64,000 bases of DNA from positions 48,396,335 to 48,460,334 of the forward strand of contig JAHLJT010003656.1 in the NCBI GenBank assembly GCA_031308135.1. Direction: 5' to 3'. Below, piece after piece: positions 45,904 to 57,736 of this stretch. The notes under the pieces were generated by a model, which was not told where the DNA came from, did no database searches, and was given only the letters and a program-made list of their open reading frames with translations. The DNA comes from Acheta domesticus. Lineage: Eukaryota; Arthropoda; Insecta; Orthoptera; Gryllidae. Both the position numbers and the translations under genes were made by a program. Each line of letters opens with the position of its first letter. The stretch's first letter is position 1.

Positions 45904-46170
45904 GGTTATGATTTGGTCTATTTTCTAGTGTTGTTTCGCTATCAAATTGCCTCAGGAATAAATACCAATAGATTTAATTAAATATATAATTATCTAATAA
46001 AATATTTAAAATTTGCAACAATTGAGTGTTATTATTGCAAGACAAGGTCTATTTGATATTCACGAAAAATACTGTAAAACAACGCTATTAAATTTGGAAA
46101 ATGAGTTTGCGGACTCTGTCAGTGTGCGTGTATTCATGTCACATACACAGCGCGTGAAACGGAGGGATAA

Positions 46171-46560
46171 TAATGTCAACAATTCGCCGCTAATGTAAAT
46201 ATTAAGGACGTGAGAGACAAGTCAAAAAAGTAAAATTTTTGCAGTTTTTGAAAAAACAAGAGTAGAAGTATAGCGTTTTGTCATCTCATAGAGTATATTT
46301 AGAATTACCCCTAACAAAAGTTTAAAGAAAAATTTGGAACAGCTTTTGAGAAATCTTATTTTTGTATTTTTATTATATTGCACGCAATATTGTCGGAAAA
46401 TTACTAAAATGTTCAAAAAATGCACATGTCCTTAAAGAAAGAACTCACTACGAACCAATTTTATTTGAAGGAAAAATCTCCATCTGCAATTTTGTAGTTG
46501 GAGGAAGACGCTGTATTAAATTTAAACTTTTGCAATTTTCGAAAATTCTGAATTAACCGT
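46171..46560 (+). repeat. Dispersed repeat segment shared with 49095-49480
   Basis: Long ordered similarity to 49095-49480, including CTAATGTAAATATTA, TTTGAAGGAAAAATCTC, and TGTAGTTGGAGGAAGACGC against TGTAATTGGAGGAAGATGC. No conserved ORF. Confidence 0.7.
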
Positions 46561-46599
46561 GAAAATAGGATCTATGCCACCTTAAGTGTATTTTAGTCT

Positions 46600-46915
46600 A
46601 TTCTTACAAGAAATTTAAAGAAAACTTTGGCACAGTTTTTGGGAAAATTTTTAAAATGTCTGGGGGCCTTTATGTAACATACCACCAAAACTTAATTTTT
46701 CAAAATCGCACAGCTTTGAATCAGGCCATACGAAAAGGGTTCCTTCAATTTGGAAAAAAATGTACGCATAGTTCAGGCGTTAGTATTGTTCACATACAGC
46801 GTACGGACGGACGGACGGACGGACGTTTTGCTTTCAATTGCTTTTTCGGTATCAAGGACTCATAAAACCGGGATTCTGATTACACCACGGGTTAGGGAAT
46901 TTTTTTTCTTAATTT
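46600..46915 (-). repeat. Terminal part of the dispersed repeat with GGAC tandem tract
   Basis: Read on the minus strand, TAACCCGTGGTGTAATCAGA, GTTTTATGAGTCC and GAAAAAGCAATTGAAAGC parallel the left end of the copy at 14961. A tract of five GGAC units (46802-46825) replaces the single TCTGTC-type site of the other copies. A further copy lies at 60590-60700. Confidence 0.6.
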
Positions 46916-47315
46916 AGCAACTGGATTTAGGGGACGTCCATAAATTATACAACGCTGAAGTGGGGCGAGGCAAGTTTGAAGCAGCGTTACGATGCGTTAC
47001 ATGGGGCTAGGGTGGCATTAGTTTGGGTGGTATTATTTGATGAAATAATTCCTTTCATTGAGCCTGGCACTAAAACATTAAAATATTTACTAATTTGTTT
47101 TAAAAATAAATACAAATTAAAGTTACAATACGTTAATTGTTAAAATAAATAGAAATACATTTTCATAATTTTTTGATTGAATCTGTAAGATTACCAAGAA
47201 AATATTCAAAACTGATATGTAGTATATTCTAGAATCCATTTAAATTGACGCAATACTCTTGCCTAGGCGTCAACTACGCCGGCGCGTATGCACTGCTTAG
47301 TGATCAGAAATTCTC

Positions 47316-47575
47316 TTATCCATATTTTTCGTTATCACGGCGCGACGATTTTTTTTCTGCCCCGAATTCGCAATTTTTTCGCGCAGCATTACATAACTTT
47401 CCCTATACTACCTATATTACTCTGTATATACACGTACGTATACAGGAAAGAAACTAGTGGAACTACAGAATTGCACTGACTTTTCTGTATTGGTTTCTAT
47501 TTCTTTTGGCCTCAGCTAGCTATTCACACTTGCCACATATTCTTGCTATCTGCTATCTATCGCCGCCTAAAATAT
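47316..47575 (+). repeat. Repeat segment with CGCGCAGCATTACATAACTT terminus
   Basis: TTTTCGTTATC, TTTTTTCTGCC, TTTTTTCGCGCAGCATTACA and TACACGTACGTATAC recur at 49473-49612 and 60690-60815 in the same order. 47448-47575 then matches 44730-44860. Confidence 0.65.
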
Positions 47576-48445
47576 ATTTTATGGTTTACTAGTTCATTGC
47601 TGTGTGTTTACAGACCTGAAACAAAACGCGTAACGGTATACTTAATACCCTTGCGGGCCTTTTCGCTTCTTTATGCCCTAGGGCCTTTTGAATACTTTAT
47701 GGCCCGCTCTTATACCAACACAACACACAAAACTTAGTTATAAATTCGATTTTGTAAAGTTAAGATGCAAGCAAATACAATAAATAAATGGCATAATGCT
47801 TAAATAAATAAAATAAATTGTTATAAACCTAATTTTGCTTATTTGATATGAAAATTGAAATTTTGAAATGTTTCCGTGAACTTATAATTGCCATCATTCA
47901 CTCGCATTTCACTGTTACGTACCATCTTTTTTAGTGACATAATTATATTCTTCTTTAGTGGCGGTACTCGTAATAGTAATAAGATATATAAGGCACATCG
48001 GCTAACATCCTCGAAATGTTATTTTTTGGTGTTTTGACATATTCTAAATAACGTTTGACAATAGGCGCTAATAACCTAAAAGTACCGTTTCATCAGCGCA
48101 ATTTACACTGTTATTCATGCTGGTAAATCTCAAATACACCATAAAGAGTTTTATATATTTCTCAAGATTTTAATGGAAACCACTGTCCATAGTTTTGTTA
48201 GCTTTTGCGAGAATTTCCACAGGAACTTCACAATATTCTTTCATTTTGTACGAACAAATCAGTCCAATAACGATTATGCAATAGAAATTAGATATACACT
48301 CTGTTTTGTTTATCTGACGTCATATTGACAAATGACTGTTACAATGCGTCTTTTCACTTTAGACGCAAGAAATATTATAAAATGTTTCGAATTCTTGTTT
48401 TATTCAGCAACGAACTAGTAAACCATAAAGTTTTGTATGCACCAC

Positions 48446-48551
48446 GGGCGTTACTAGATGTTTTTGCGCCTCAGGCAACTTCCAACCCCTCGGGCCAGAG
48501 GCCCTCGGGTTTGGAAGTCGCCCTCGGGGCAAAAACATCTACTTAACGCCC
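48446..48551. repeat. Foldback element: inverted arms of about 42 bp
   Basis: GGGCGTTACTAGATGTTTTT on the left pairs with the inverse of AAAAACATCTACTTAACGCCC on the right, and AACTTCCAACCC pairs with GGTTTGGAAGTC, around a GC-rich centre containing CTCGGGCCAGAGGCCCTCG, itself a small hairpin. The surrounding DNA is AT-rich. It is a compact hairpin repeat of unknown origin. Confidence 0.8.
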
Positions 48552-48669
48552 TTGATACATAAATAACTATTATTTACCTTTTCTTAGTTTTTTCCCTCTC
48601 CTAATAGCATAAAAAATTTTAATAATATTAAAAAACGATAAAACCTCCCCCTGAATGAATGGCTGTTCC

Positions 48670-49480
48670 TCTGAAAAATTTGGAGCTGATTTTAAGAAAG
48701 TCGTTTAAGCGTTACTGTAAATTTGAAATTTGAAGCTCTATTTCACAGTAAATATTTGAGTTTTCGAAAAACAGAAGTAATTTAACTCACATATACAATA
48801 CTGTTACAAATTGCAGGAAAGTGCAATTAACGGTGTGAGAGAACTTTCAAAAAAGTTACATTTGTGAAATTTTCAAAAAAAGCAAAAATATATCCAAAAA
48901 TGAACTTCATATTAAACGAGTGCAATTAGCACTATCCGTTCGAAAAGTTTGAAAAAATTTGGAGTCATTTATTAGAGAATGGCGTTTAAGCGTTTCTGCA
49001 AATGCTGAATTTTGATCAATTTTTACGGAAAACGGTCGAGTTTTCGAGAAACTTTGAGGCATTATTTAAAGCACATGTACTCGTAAATATAATAGTCAAC
49101 AAATTGCCACTAATGTAAATATTACCGACGTGAGGAACAAATCGAAAAATTGCACTTTGTAATTTTTGAAAAAACAAAAGAATAGAGCAATATGGCGTTT
49201 ATTTCATATCATAGAGTACATTATCTACCAAAAGTTAAGAAAATTTGAAGCAGTTTTTGAGAAAATCTTGTTTACGTAATTTTAAAAAAATCTTATATTG
49301 CAGACAGTATTGCGCGAAAACTAACAAAGTTTTCAAAGAAATGTACATGACCTTAATGAAAGGAGTCATTTTGGAGAAAAAATTGTATTTGAAGGAAAAA
49401 TCTCTATCTTTAATTCTGTAATTGGAGGAAGATGCCGACAAAATTTTAACTTTTTCCGAATTTACTGGTTTTATCCACTT
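48670..49480 (+). repeat. Dispersed repeat, second long copy (uninterrupted)
   Basis: This is the counterpart of 44950-45347 plus 46171-46560. It lacks the 815-bp piggyBac-like insertion and so supplies the empty site at about 49075-49105. Confidence 0.65.
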
Positions 49481-49612
49481 TTTCGTTATCGGGGCCTGTC
49501 AATGAATTTTTTTTCTGCCGAACATTCGCAGTTTTTCGCGCAACATTACATAACTTTGCCTATACTAAATATAGTTACTCGGTAAATACGTATGTATATG
49601 GGAAAGTAAAAA
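49473..49612 (+). repeat. Terminal segment of the dispersed repeat
   Basis: TTTATCCACTTTTTCGTTAT through ATGTATATGGGAAAGTAAAA, matching 60690-60815 and 47316-47455. Confidence 0.65.
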
Positions 49613-49639
49613 TGATATTTCATTAAAATCTACCCCTAG

Positions 49640-50560
49640 TTATAACCAATATCTGTTAGTTATAATTTTAGCGTTCCCAAGTAATTATTGAATAAGTCGT
49701 TAATTGTGGAATTTAACCAATTGTTAATAAGTTAATATTCGTTACTAATTACGAAAAATAGTTGGAACATCTTAGTTCAAGTTAGTTTTAATTGACTAAT
49801 TGCATTGCGCCCGGCAGATGTGTGGCGGAATTTTTTGAAATGTTTACTAAAATCTTCAATGCTGTAATTATTTATATCCACCGTTTACTTCTACTTAAAA
49901 TGTTGGGATCATTTGATTAGATTTAGACAGGAAATATGTGCTTTGATAATTTGTCATCTTTTATTTCAAGCATCATGATTATTATGTATCCTGACATGAG
50001 GAAACAAACTCGAGGTGGAGAACGAAGTGGACTTCAGGAACAAAACAGCTTGATTAACTGGCGGCTGGCAACTTGATAACTAGATTAATTGGCAGGTGAG
50101 TATGACAGGCGGAATTGGATATATTGTTTTCTATCAACTTAATTTGTACAAATATTTACTCCTAAGGGATCTGTACAATTCGATCAGTAATATAGTTTCG
50201 ATAATTATTTCAGGCACGTCGTGTTTCATGCAGTGCATGTTAGTTGGATGAAACAGCCCAGCCCAGCCCAAATGCATTGAAAACTTGTAGAATGGACAGT
50301 AGCGTAAAAAATTTGGCGCTACATGATCTTATGATCATTTAAATATTTGATATGCAAATTACGCATTTGAACATTTACGTTGTAGTTATACTACTAGATT
50401 AACATTGTTTATTAACTTTTATTTTACAGGAAGTTACATTTTACAACATTCATAAGCAGGAATAATTCCAACCCAAATTTGTGGAAAATGCTGCGAGTAG
50501 AGTTTCGTGAGTGTGCCTACATATTCTGAGCGTCACTTGGCAGTCTGTCATTGGGATAAG
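49640..50560 (+). repeat. Paralogous block B, first copy
   Basis: Ordered matches to 55480-56580 include CCAAGTAATTATTGAATA against CCAAGTAATTATTAATATA, GTGGACTTCAGGAACAAAACA against GTGGACCTCAGGAACAAAATA, and AAATGCATTGAAAACTTGTAG against AAATGCATTGAAAATTAGTAG. I recognise no protein in either copy. Confidence 0.6.
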
Positions 50561-52329
50561 AAGTTGAGCAAAGAGCCTTTTTTTATTTTTACGATTTTAT
50601 GACTCTGAATAATGGGAATCACTTAATTTTACTTCTGGAGTTAATTTAATGTTTTCATTTTGCCTTTTGTGCCTATGTTAGCTTACGATGCATATTTTTG
50701 GTATTTTTCCCTTTATTTCCCTTTTTCTCATTATTTTACTTGTTTTCTCCCAGTACTGATTTCCATCAAGCTGAAAGCATACCTGCAAACATTGTCAACA
50801 CGAAGCGGTCATGTTTTGTCTTGTAGAAGCGGAGGCTTTAGGATCAGGTACTGTTAAAAATCTAAATGAGAAAGAAAGATAACAATCAAGATTTTTGATT
50901 TTTTTTGCAGTGATGCGGTCTGGTTTAGTTCAGTCATCAGGAATCCCTATCCAACCTGAGTACAGCCTTCGATCTCTTGAGGACAGAGCTCTAAGTGTAT
51001 AGTGCACACTTCTCGGTGCTGGAGATTACACAAATGTGAAGATGAAGAATGAATACTATAAATCCGTTTTCACTGATAAAATTTCAAATTCAAACGGGAT
51101 TCGAGAATAGCATTTCGCAGAACCGGCTTCGCGAGTAAAAAACAGATTCGTAGTCTTCATTCGAAATGGTCATGTGCAATGCAGTTTACGAAGAAGCGTT
51201 CTTGATCGTTTCACCTTCAACGTAAGTGCTAATGTAAATTTAAGTTGCAATAAAAATGTGAATAATTTGAATTATGTTTACAATCACTCCTTTTAATAGG
51301 GGAATTTTTCATCGTTTACAAGCCTTTTTGCACTCCTAGTTTGGCCAGAATAAATGCAATATTGCAAGCCTATTTTATTAAAAATTAATGCCTGAACGTC
51401 TGAACTCTAATGATAAGAGTACGAATGCATTTCATACTTCGACAATGATGGAAGAAAGATTTAAGGATCCTGAATATAACAGAACTTTCAAAGATCAGAC
51501 AAGAGTACATAGAAAACTACGTTATTGTTTCGTTAAGAATCAGAATTACTTCATTATTGCATGGTACTAATTAATAATATTAATTTGTGATGAAGACAAT
51601 ATCCATATGACACTTCGCATTGAACTAAAACCTTCCATTTCTGTGAATAATTCCAAATATTATTCACAGAGCACTTTATTTTATCCATTACAATTTCACC
51701 TACGAAGATTCTCGGAATACTTTTAAACTGTTTCCGAAAAATTTCCTGTAATGTTTGTGATGAAGAATCTTCTCACCATTGAAAAAATATACTCGAATGC
51801 ATTAAAACACAAAGCTTGTGCGTGTATTTAGCAAATTAACTCAAGCAAACTTCATGAAAGCAAGAATGCTATGTGCATTAAAACAATATCAAATAGTAAT
51901 GTTGCATTTATTCGTAAAAAAATTATGAATAATGGTCTTAATTTTATAATTTTACTGTTTTGTGAATTTCGTGGAAAGTGTATGAAATGGCGAAATCTTT
52001 TCCAGGTTGATTGCCTCTAAAACTGCGTGTGAGATATCAATACTACATGCCATCAAGCCGCACAGTTGCACAATTGTATGAACCAGAGAAGTGAATTTTA
52101 AGCATTTGTACTCTCCCACAAGTTAAACATGTCTCTACAAATATTATAATAAGTTTTATACTGAAATAGTGCTGACTTTTTTCACCTCCTTTCCTTATCC
52201 CGTGAGTAAAAAGTTGATCAGAAGTTATCTCCATCCAAAAGCCTTCAATTAAGGGAAGGCAGTTCGAAATTTCAACGCTCTATGGTTTACGAAGTAAGCA
52301 TAAGAACAAAGTTGGACACCTCAAAAACA
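50561..52329. other. Unassigned sequence between paralogous blocks B and C
   Basis: AT-rich sequence absent from the corresponding position in the second copy (56580-56618). It may therefore be an insertion in this copy or a deletion in the other. No ORF with family resemblance. Confidence 0.35.
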
Positions 52330-52900
52330 TGCCATTTCAATACTGTGTGCATTTAATCCATATCAATCTATAGTTTGTATTCAGTACAGTTATATTTTCA
52401 GATATTTTTGGTGCTTGAGATATGAGTAGCAAGAAGATCTCCATCCAAATGCAAATATAAGTCAGAGCATTCTAGGTACTCTTGGTTTTGCACGGGAGGC
52501 TAGGGCAAGAATTCTTTAATAATCGAGAGAACATGGACTCTTGAATGACAATTATGAAAATTACATTATTGTATGTTTTGGTACATTTTTCAGGTTAATT
52601 ACTTTTGGTTCCGTTAAATGAGAAGAAAGTATCTAATTGAACATTCTTAGCATGACAGGTGTTCATGATACACCCGAAATCACACTCCTTTAAATAATTT
52701 TTGAGTATTTTTACCCCAAAGACATAGAAAACTCCAAACATGTTTCGCTACGTTGAAAATTTTCTAGTACATTGTTTTTACAAAGTTGCGAGTTAGTTCT
52801 ACATTTTGACTTCTCACGAAGTTACAATTGACTTTACAAATAATTGTTTAGCAAAACGTTTTCTCAGAAATTTTGTATTTTTTTGTTGTCAGGTAGATGG
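52330..52900 (+). repeat. Paralogous block C, first copy
   Basis: Matches 56618-57640 in order: GTATTCAGTACAGTTATATTTTCAG against GAATTCAGTACAGGTGTATTTTCAG (positions 52376 and 56658), ATCTCCATCCAAATG against ATCTCCATTCAAATG, and GACTTCTCACGAAGTTACA against GACTTCTCACAAAGCTGCA. The second copy has gained the TC/TA microsatellite. Confidence 0.6.
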
Positions 52901-55224
52901 TGAAAGGGGCAACATTCAAACCAAATTCCTTTTTGCCTCGCAGCGTAGTTGACATGTTTGTTTTTGACAGCGAGATTACGCATTTGGGCTCATTAAGAAG
53001 GTAAGTATTTTTCTATAAACAGATTTGGTACTTTTTTTCTGGTTAATTTTCGTTGTACGTATTGGAAATGTATGTGAAGGTCGCGTCTCAGTCCAAATGA
53101 ATTAAAAGTAATATCTTAAAAAAGATGCTCCGAGATTTATGAACATGAAAATTCATGACTCCGGCAGACGTACTTTCTCATTTTTATGCATCGAAAATTT
53201 CTGATAGATCTCCTAATACTAATGTTGGCATTCTTAAAGATTTTCATCGGATACTTATAGTATATCAGTTATAGAATAAATCATACTATTTTCTCGTTTA
53301 TATTTCCTATGTTGTAATCCTCTTTCAGAAAACATAGTGTCGGCTCTTAACCAAGTTTGCAAACATAGAGGTTTTTGCACTTTTGTATGAAATGCACCCG
53401 TCATCACAAATGTGAGGTAAATTTGAATAACTTCATTTTTAATTCTTCGAATAATCTTTATTTGGAACACTGCTTATGAAATCAGAAAAATTGACTCTAC
53501 AAACCAGGATATTTATCAGGAACAATTTGTTGTGCATTACACCCAATTGATATAAATTTTTTTCTTTTTGAAAGATATTTTCGCGGAATTTTTTCAATCT
53601 CTTTTTTACTTTTTTTTGAAGTAAGCTTAAATGTTACACACCAAACTTCGAATATAAAATGTAAATTGTTTTCACTAATATATCTTTTTTAGCTGCTAAA
53701 TTCGAAGTCTTTCAGTCATAATTCGCCTGTCTCTCTTGGGGACCCTCGCGATTCCCTCTCTCTAGTTCCTCATAAATATATCCTTTCTTGGCATCCCGTG
53801 TATCACGTTTTCTTACTGTTATTGAGGAGTTTTTTACAAGATAGAAACAAGTCCAAAATTCTTCACTTTGAGACACTTCACAGAGTTATTTTCTAAAACT
53901 AGCAGCGTCTGCTGGGCCATTTACCTTAGCAAACACATTGAAAGATGCAAGATTGTGAAAAATCATAAATTCATGTCTATGCACTTCTACACTGTGTTTT
54001 TGGTGGCTCCGGAAAAATGTCGAATTTGGACTAGTTTGGTACTTGGATGAAACTCGTGCATTGTCTCATGATGATCATAATTATTACTGAATTTAGCGAA
54101 AATTTAATTGAATTATTGAAAATCGGCACCATCTCCGAATCTCAACTTTTTTTCTTTTAGATATTCAGAGAACTAAAACAAGAGATCTTATGGTACCACG
54201 GTTTGATATCTGGTTTGATTTCAGGTCTGTTTCATCTGTATATTTACAAGATGGAAGATCATCTGAAGGATCTATAATGAATTCGCCGCTTCGTGTATCT
54301 TTGCGACGCGATAAGAGCTTGGATGCTGCAAAAATATTAAAATAGAATATAGAAATATATAATATAGAAATATAGACACCTATGTGTTGTTGATACATCG
54401 TTTATTCAAGTTCATTGTTTATGCAACTGTGAAGTATTCGAAGAGGATATGGATGAGAATGAGGAAGAGCAAGAGAAACCGTAGATGGCCATAATGTTTG
54501 TATTTAGGTATTCAATTCACCATGAAAATTGTTTTATTGTGTTTTCTAAGGCTTTGGGGTTGGTTTCATCTGTATTTTCTTCATTAATTTTGTTTGTTCC
54601 TAAAAGTTTCAGTAATTTTTAGTTCATAATTATTACTGGACATTTTTGATAATTATTACTGGACATTACAGATTTGATTAATATTTTAATTGATTGTATT
54701 TTTTTACTATTCGATTTTCATCTACGAATGTAATTTCTATTGTCAATCGTAATTAACAAGTATATTGCACATTATTTTAAATAATAGCACAAAAATGTCT
54801 TAATGCATTAATCTGGGGAGAAAAATTCTTTAGTACTGTTTTGATCATATAAAAGTTTCAAAATATCCTTTCTTTTTTTGTCGTTGTTCAAGTCATCTAA
54901 AACTTCGGAAGGTCATGCAAGTTGTTTGATTATATATAGTAGCAATTTTTTAGCAATCAATACACTCTGTTGTGGAAGCAAATATTACATACACAGACTT
55001 GCTTTGTAAGTTTCATCTGAAATGCATGCAAGCGTTCTGTCGATTATTAAGAACTCTTAACGTTAAATACGAAATCACACCACAACTTTGCTTTTGAGGC
55101 ATTGGTTCTACGTTCCCTTTCTCGTATACGTGCATATAACGCAATATAGAGAGAGTAAAGTAATTATTAGGAAACTCGATTTCGAGATTATAATGAGCAA
55201 TGAATTGCAGAAAATAGCTACACA
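52901..55224. other. Unassigned AT-rich sequence
   Basis: No ORF or repeat boundary is supported. Short ORFs such as those near 53868 and 54165 show no domain. Confidence 0.35.
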
Positions 55225-56695
55225 TTATTTTTAGATTTTTTGTAAAATATCTAATATTTGTTAATTTCGCTTTTACCTTATGGGTATTAAAATTCTGCCT
55301 TGTTCATATAGACATTACAAATCGAAATCTATTATTAATAAGTTAACCTCCTTCTGGAACACTTCCCAGCCCAAGATTGTCAATCGATGTAGCGCTGAGG
55401 ACTCAAATAACTAAATTAAATATCTGTGGAGTTTCAACCAACAAAGACGGAAACATTTTATTGTAAGTGAAAACTAATTTCAATTAGTAGGAATTACCAG
55501 CGCTACCAAGTAATTATTAATATAGTTATTAATTGTTGGCTTCAACCAAATGAAAACTAATAACATTTGATACTAGTTATTACTTACGAACTGTGGTTTT
55601 TGGTCGAAAAACGTAAGATGAAATGTATTTTAAGTTACATGTTATGTTGTGCCCCACTTAAATATTCTGTATTTTTTTATTTTTACAATATTTATAAATG
55701 CAATAATAGATTTGCACAGCAGTAGAAACAGTGCAACTCGGATAGTATCGAAAATAAATTCTATGTAAAGAATTTTGTTGTATGATATTGAAATATTTGT
55801 TTAATATTATGTTAAATTGAAGAAATATTTGCATTTGAGATATTCATGCATTATATAATAAGAATGCAAATGTTACATGTAGGCAATTGTTTGTGTGTTT
55901 CAACTATGTGAGAGATAGTAACAAGCTTCAACCTGTGTGAGAGATAGTAACAAGCCCAGACGTTCGGTGCAAATAATTTCTCTGGCTGGTGTGTGTGGGG
56001 AATTTATTTGAATGTTCTACTCACAATTAAATTCAAGTTTGTCTGTTTACAGTCAAAATTATTTTTATATATAGTCTGTTTACAGTTAAAATACTGGAAT
56101 TCATTACATTTAAAGCAGATAATGTGAATGTGCATTGATAATTTCTGTTTTTAGTTCAGGCATCACGGTTTTTCATGTAAGCGTAACGTGAAGGCATGTT
56201 GAGAACAAAGTGGACCTCAGGAACAAAATAGCTTGATTAAATGATCCTCCTAGTGCTAACTTCTGGAAGATGGTATGTTATTGGCGGAACGAATCATAAC
56301 GTGAGTAGTGACATACTACTAAAATTGCTGGAACTGTTCATTACAATTCAATGAGTAGTAAGCAGTTTTGATTTCTTCAGCCATTTAGTGTTTCATGGAA
56401 AACATATTATTTCGATGAAGCAGCCCATCTCAAATGCATTGAAAATTAGTAGGATGGATGATGTGATCTCTGTAATACGCATTTGAAGACTTCAAAATGT
56501 TGCAGTTACACTAATCAAAAACCTTAATTCCAGAGCTCACAAAGGCTGTTCAAAATTTAAACGCCATATGAATTTTTAGGAAATGAGTAGAGAACATTAT
56601 GAAGTTACACTAAAAAATCTTGTCATTTCCCTGGTAATGTATTGCATCCACAGTTTGAATTCAGTACAGGTGTATTTTCAGGCTGTTTTTCGTTG

Positions 56696-56780
<85 letters not shown>

Positions 56781-57640
56781 AAGAGAATCTCCATTCAAAT
56801 GAAATAAAATTGGGAGAACGAGAGGCTACGGGAAGACAATCCTTGTTAGATTGGAGGAGCGGGCGTAAGGACTTGGACTTTCCAAACTGCAATAATGACA
56901 GTTACATCATTAGTATATTTTGGAGTATTTTTCTGGTCAATTACTTTTGGCTACGTGGAAAAAGGAGTAAGCATAGTAACCAAAATGTATTGAAAATTCG
57001 CAGCCCGAAAAGCAACGCGGTGAACATTGCAACAAACTACGCCGATACAGGATTGTGAATGAATACGGTAAGTGTTCTTGATACACTTCCAAAATGAATT
57101 GTCATTACAAATATTTTAGTTATTGTGTTTCTTAAGCAGAGTTTACTAAGAGTTATGTATATATTTTATTCATTATCTTTGTAACGGAGGAGTTGGAAGG
57201 GGTAGAAAATGAACCCAACAGCAAAATTTCACTTTTTTTCACCACATTTCACTCAACGCACATTTTTCCCCAAAACAAATAAAACCATTTAAGAGTATGT
57301 TTAATGCACAGATTCCAGATACGGCGTTGGTTTTGGTAGATTGCCTCTAGTTTTTGAGATAATGAAAATCACATCAAAAAATATTATTTTATTTTATTGC
57401 GTTAACGTTTTCCTAAACAGCATGAAACGTGAATTAAATGAAACAAGATATGACTATTTAACCAAAATCAATCACTTTTAATAACTGTAAGTTTGGTTTC
57501 CTATGTTGAAAATACGCTGGTACAATGGTTTTCAAACGACGATTATGTTCGTTATTCGTTTCGACTTCTCACAAAGCTGCAGTTGACACTACAAATACAC
57601 AAGTGATTTGTATATCGCAGATTGTTTTCTCACGTATTTT
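55225..57640 (+). repeat. Second copy of paralogous blocks A, B and C in order
   Basis: Block A (55225-55460), block B (55480-56580) and block C (56618-57640) lie contiguously here, while in the first copy they are spread over 44395-52900 with other sequence between them. This shows one ancestral unit of at least 2.4 kb present twice. No coding sequence is visible, so it may be a non-autonomous transposon or an old segmental duplication. Confidence 0.6.
56698..56777. repeat. Compound (TC)n(TA)n microsatellite
   Basis: About 20 TC units followed by about 20 TA units, lying inside block C of the second copy. Confidence 0.95.
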
Positions 57641-57736
57641 CTAATTTTTTCATTTCTATTGTCCGGAGCGAATGCTGTCGGTACATAGAATTACGAATAT
57701 TTTATTTTTATAGTGTAGAGTAGAATTGCAATCTGT

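Larger units (their letters stand above)
45352..46166. mobile_element. piggyBac-like element 3 inserted in the dispersed repeat
   Basis: The termini are CCCTCTGTTCCACGCGC on the left and, from the right, CCCTCCGTTTCACGCGC. An internal inverted repeat GACAGAGTCCGCA follows after about 3 bp on the left but about 28 bp on the right. That unequal spacing is the known piggyBac plan. Flanks are GTAA (45348-45351) and ATAA (46167-46170), diverged from TTAA. The surrounding repeat is continuous in its paralogue around 49075-49105, which acts as an empty site. Inside are a GC-rich part (45352-45610) and a GGT microsatellite. No transposase is recognised. Confidence 0.7.

Noticed and set aside
56583..56892. 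ORFs containing poly-Ser/Leu and Ile/Tyr runs
   Set aside because: They translate the TC/TA microsatellite.
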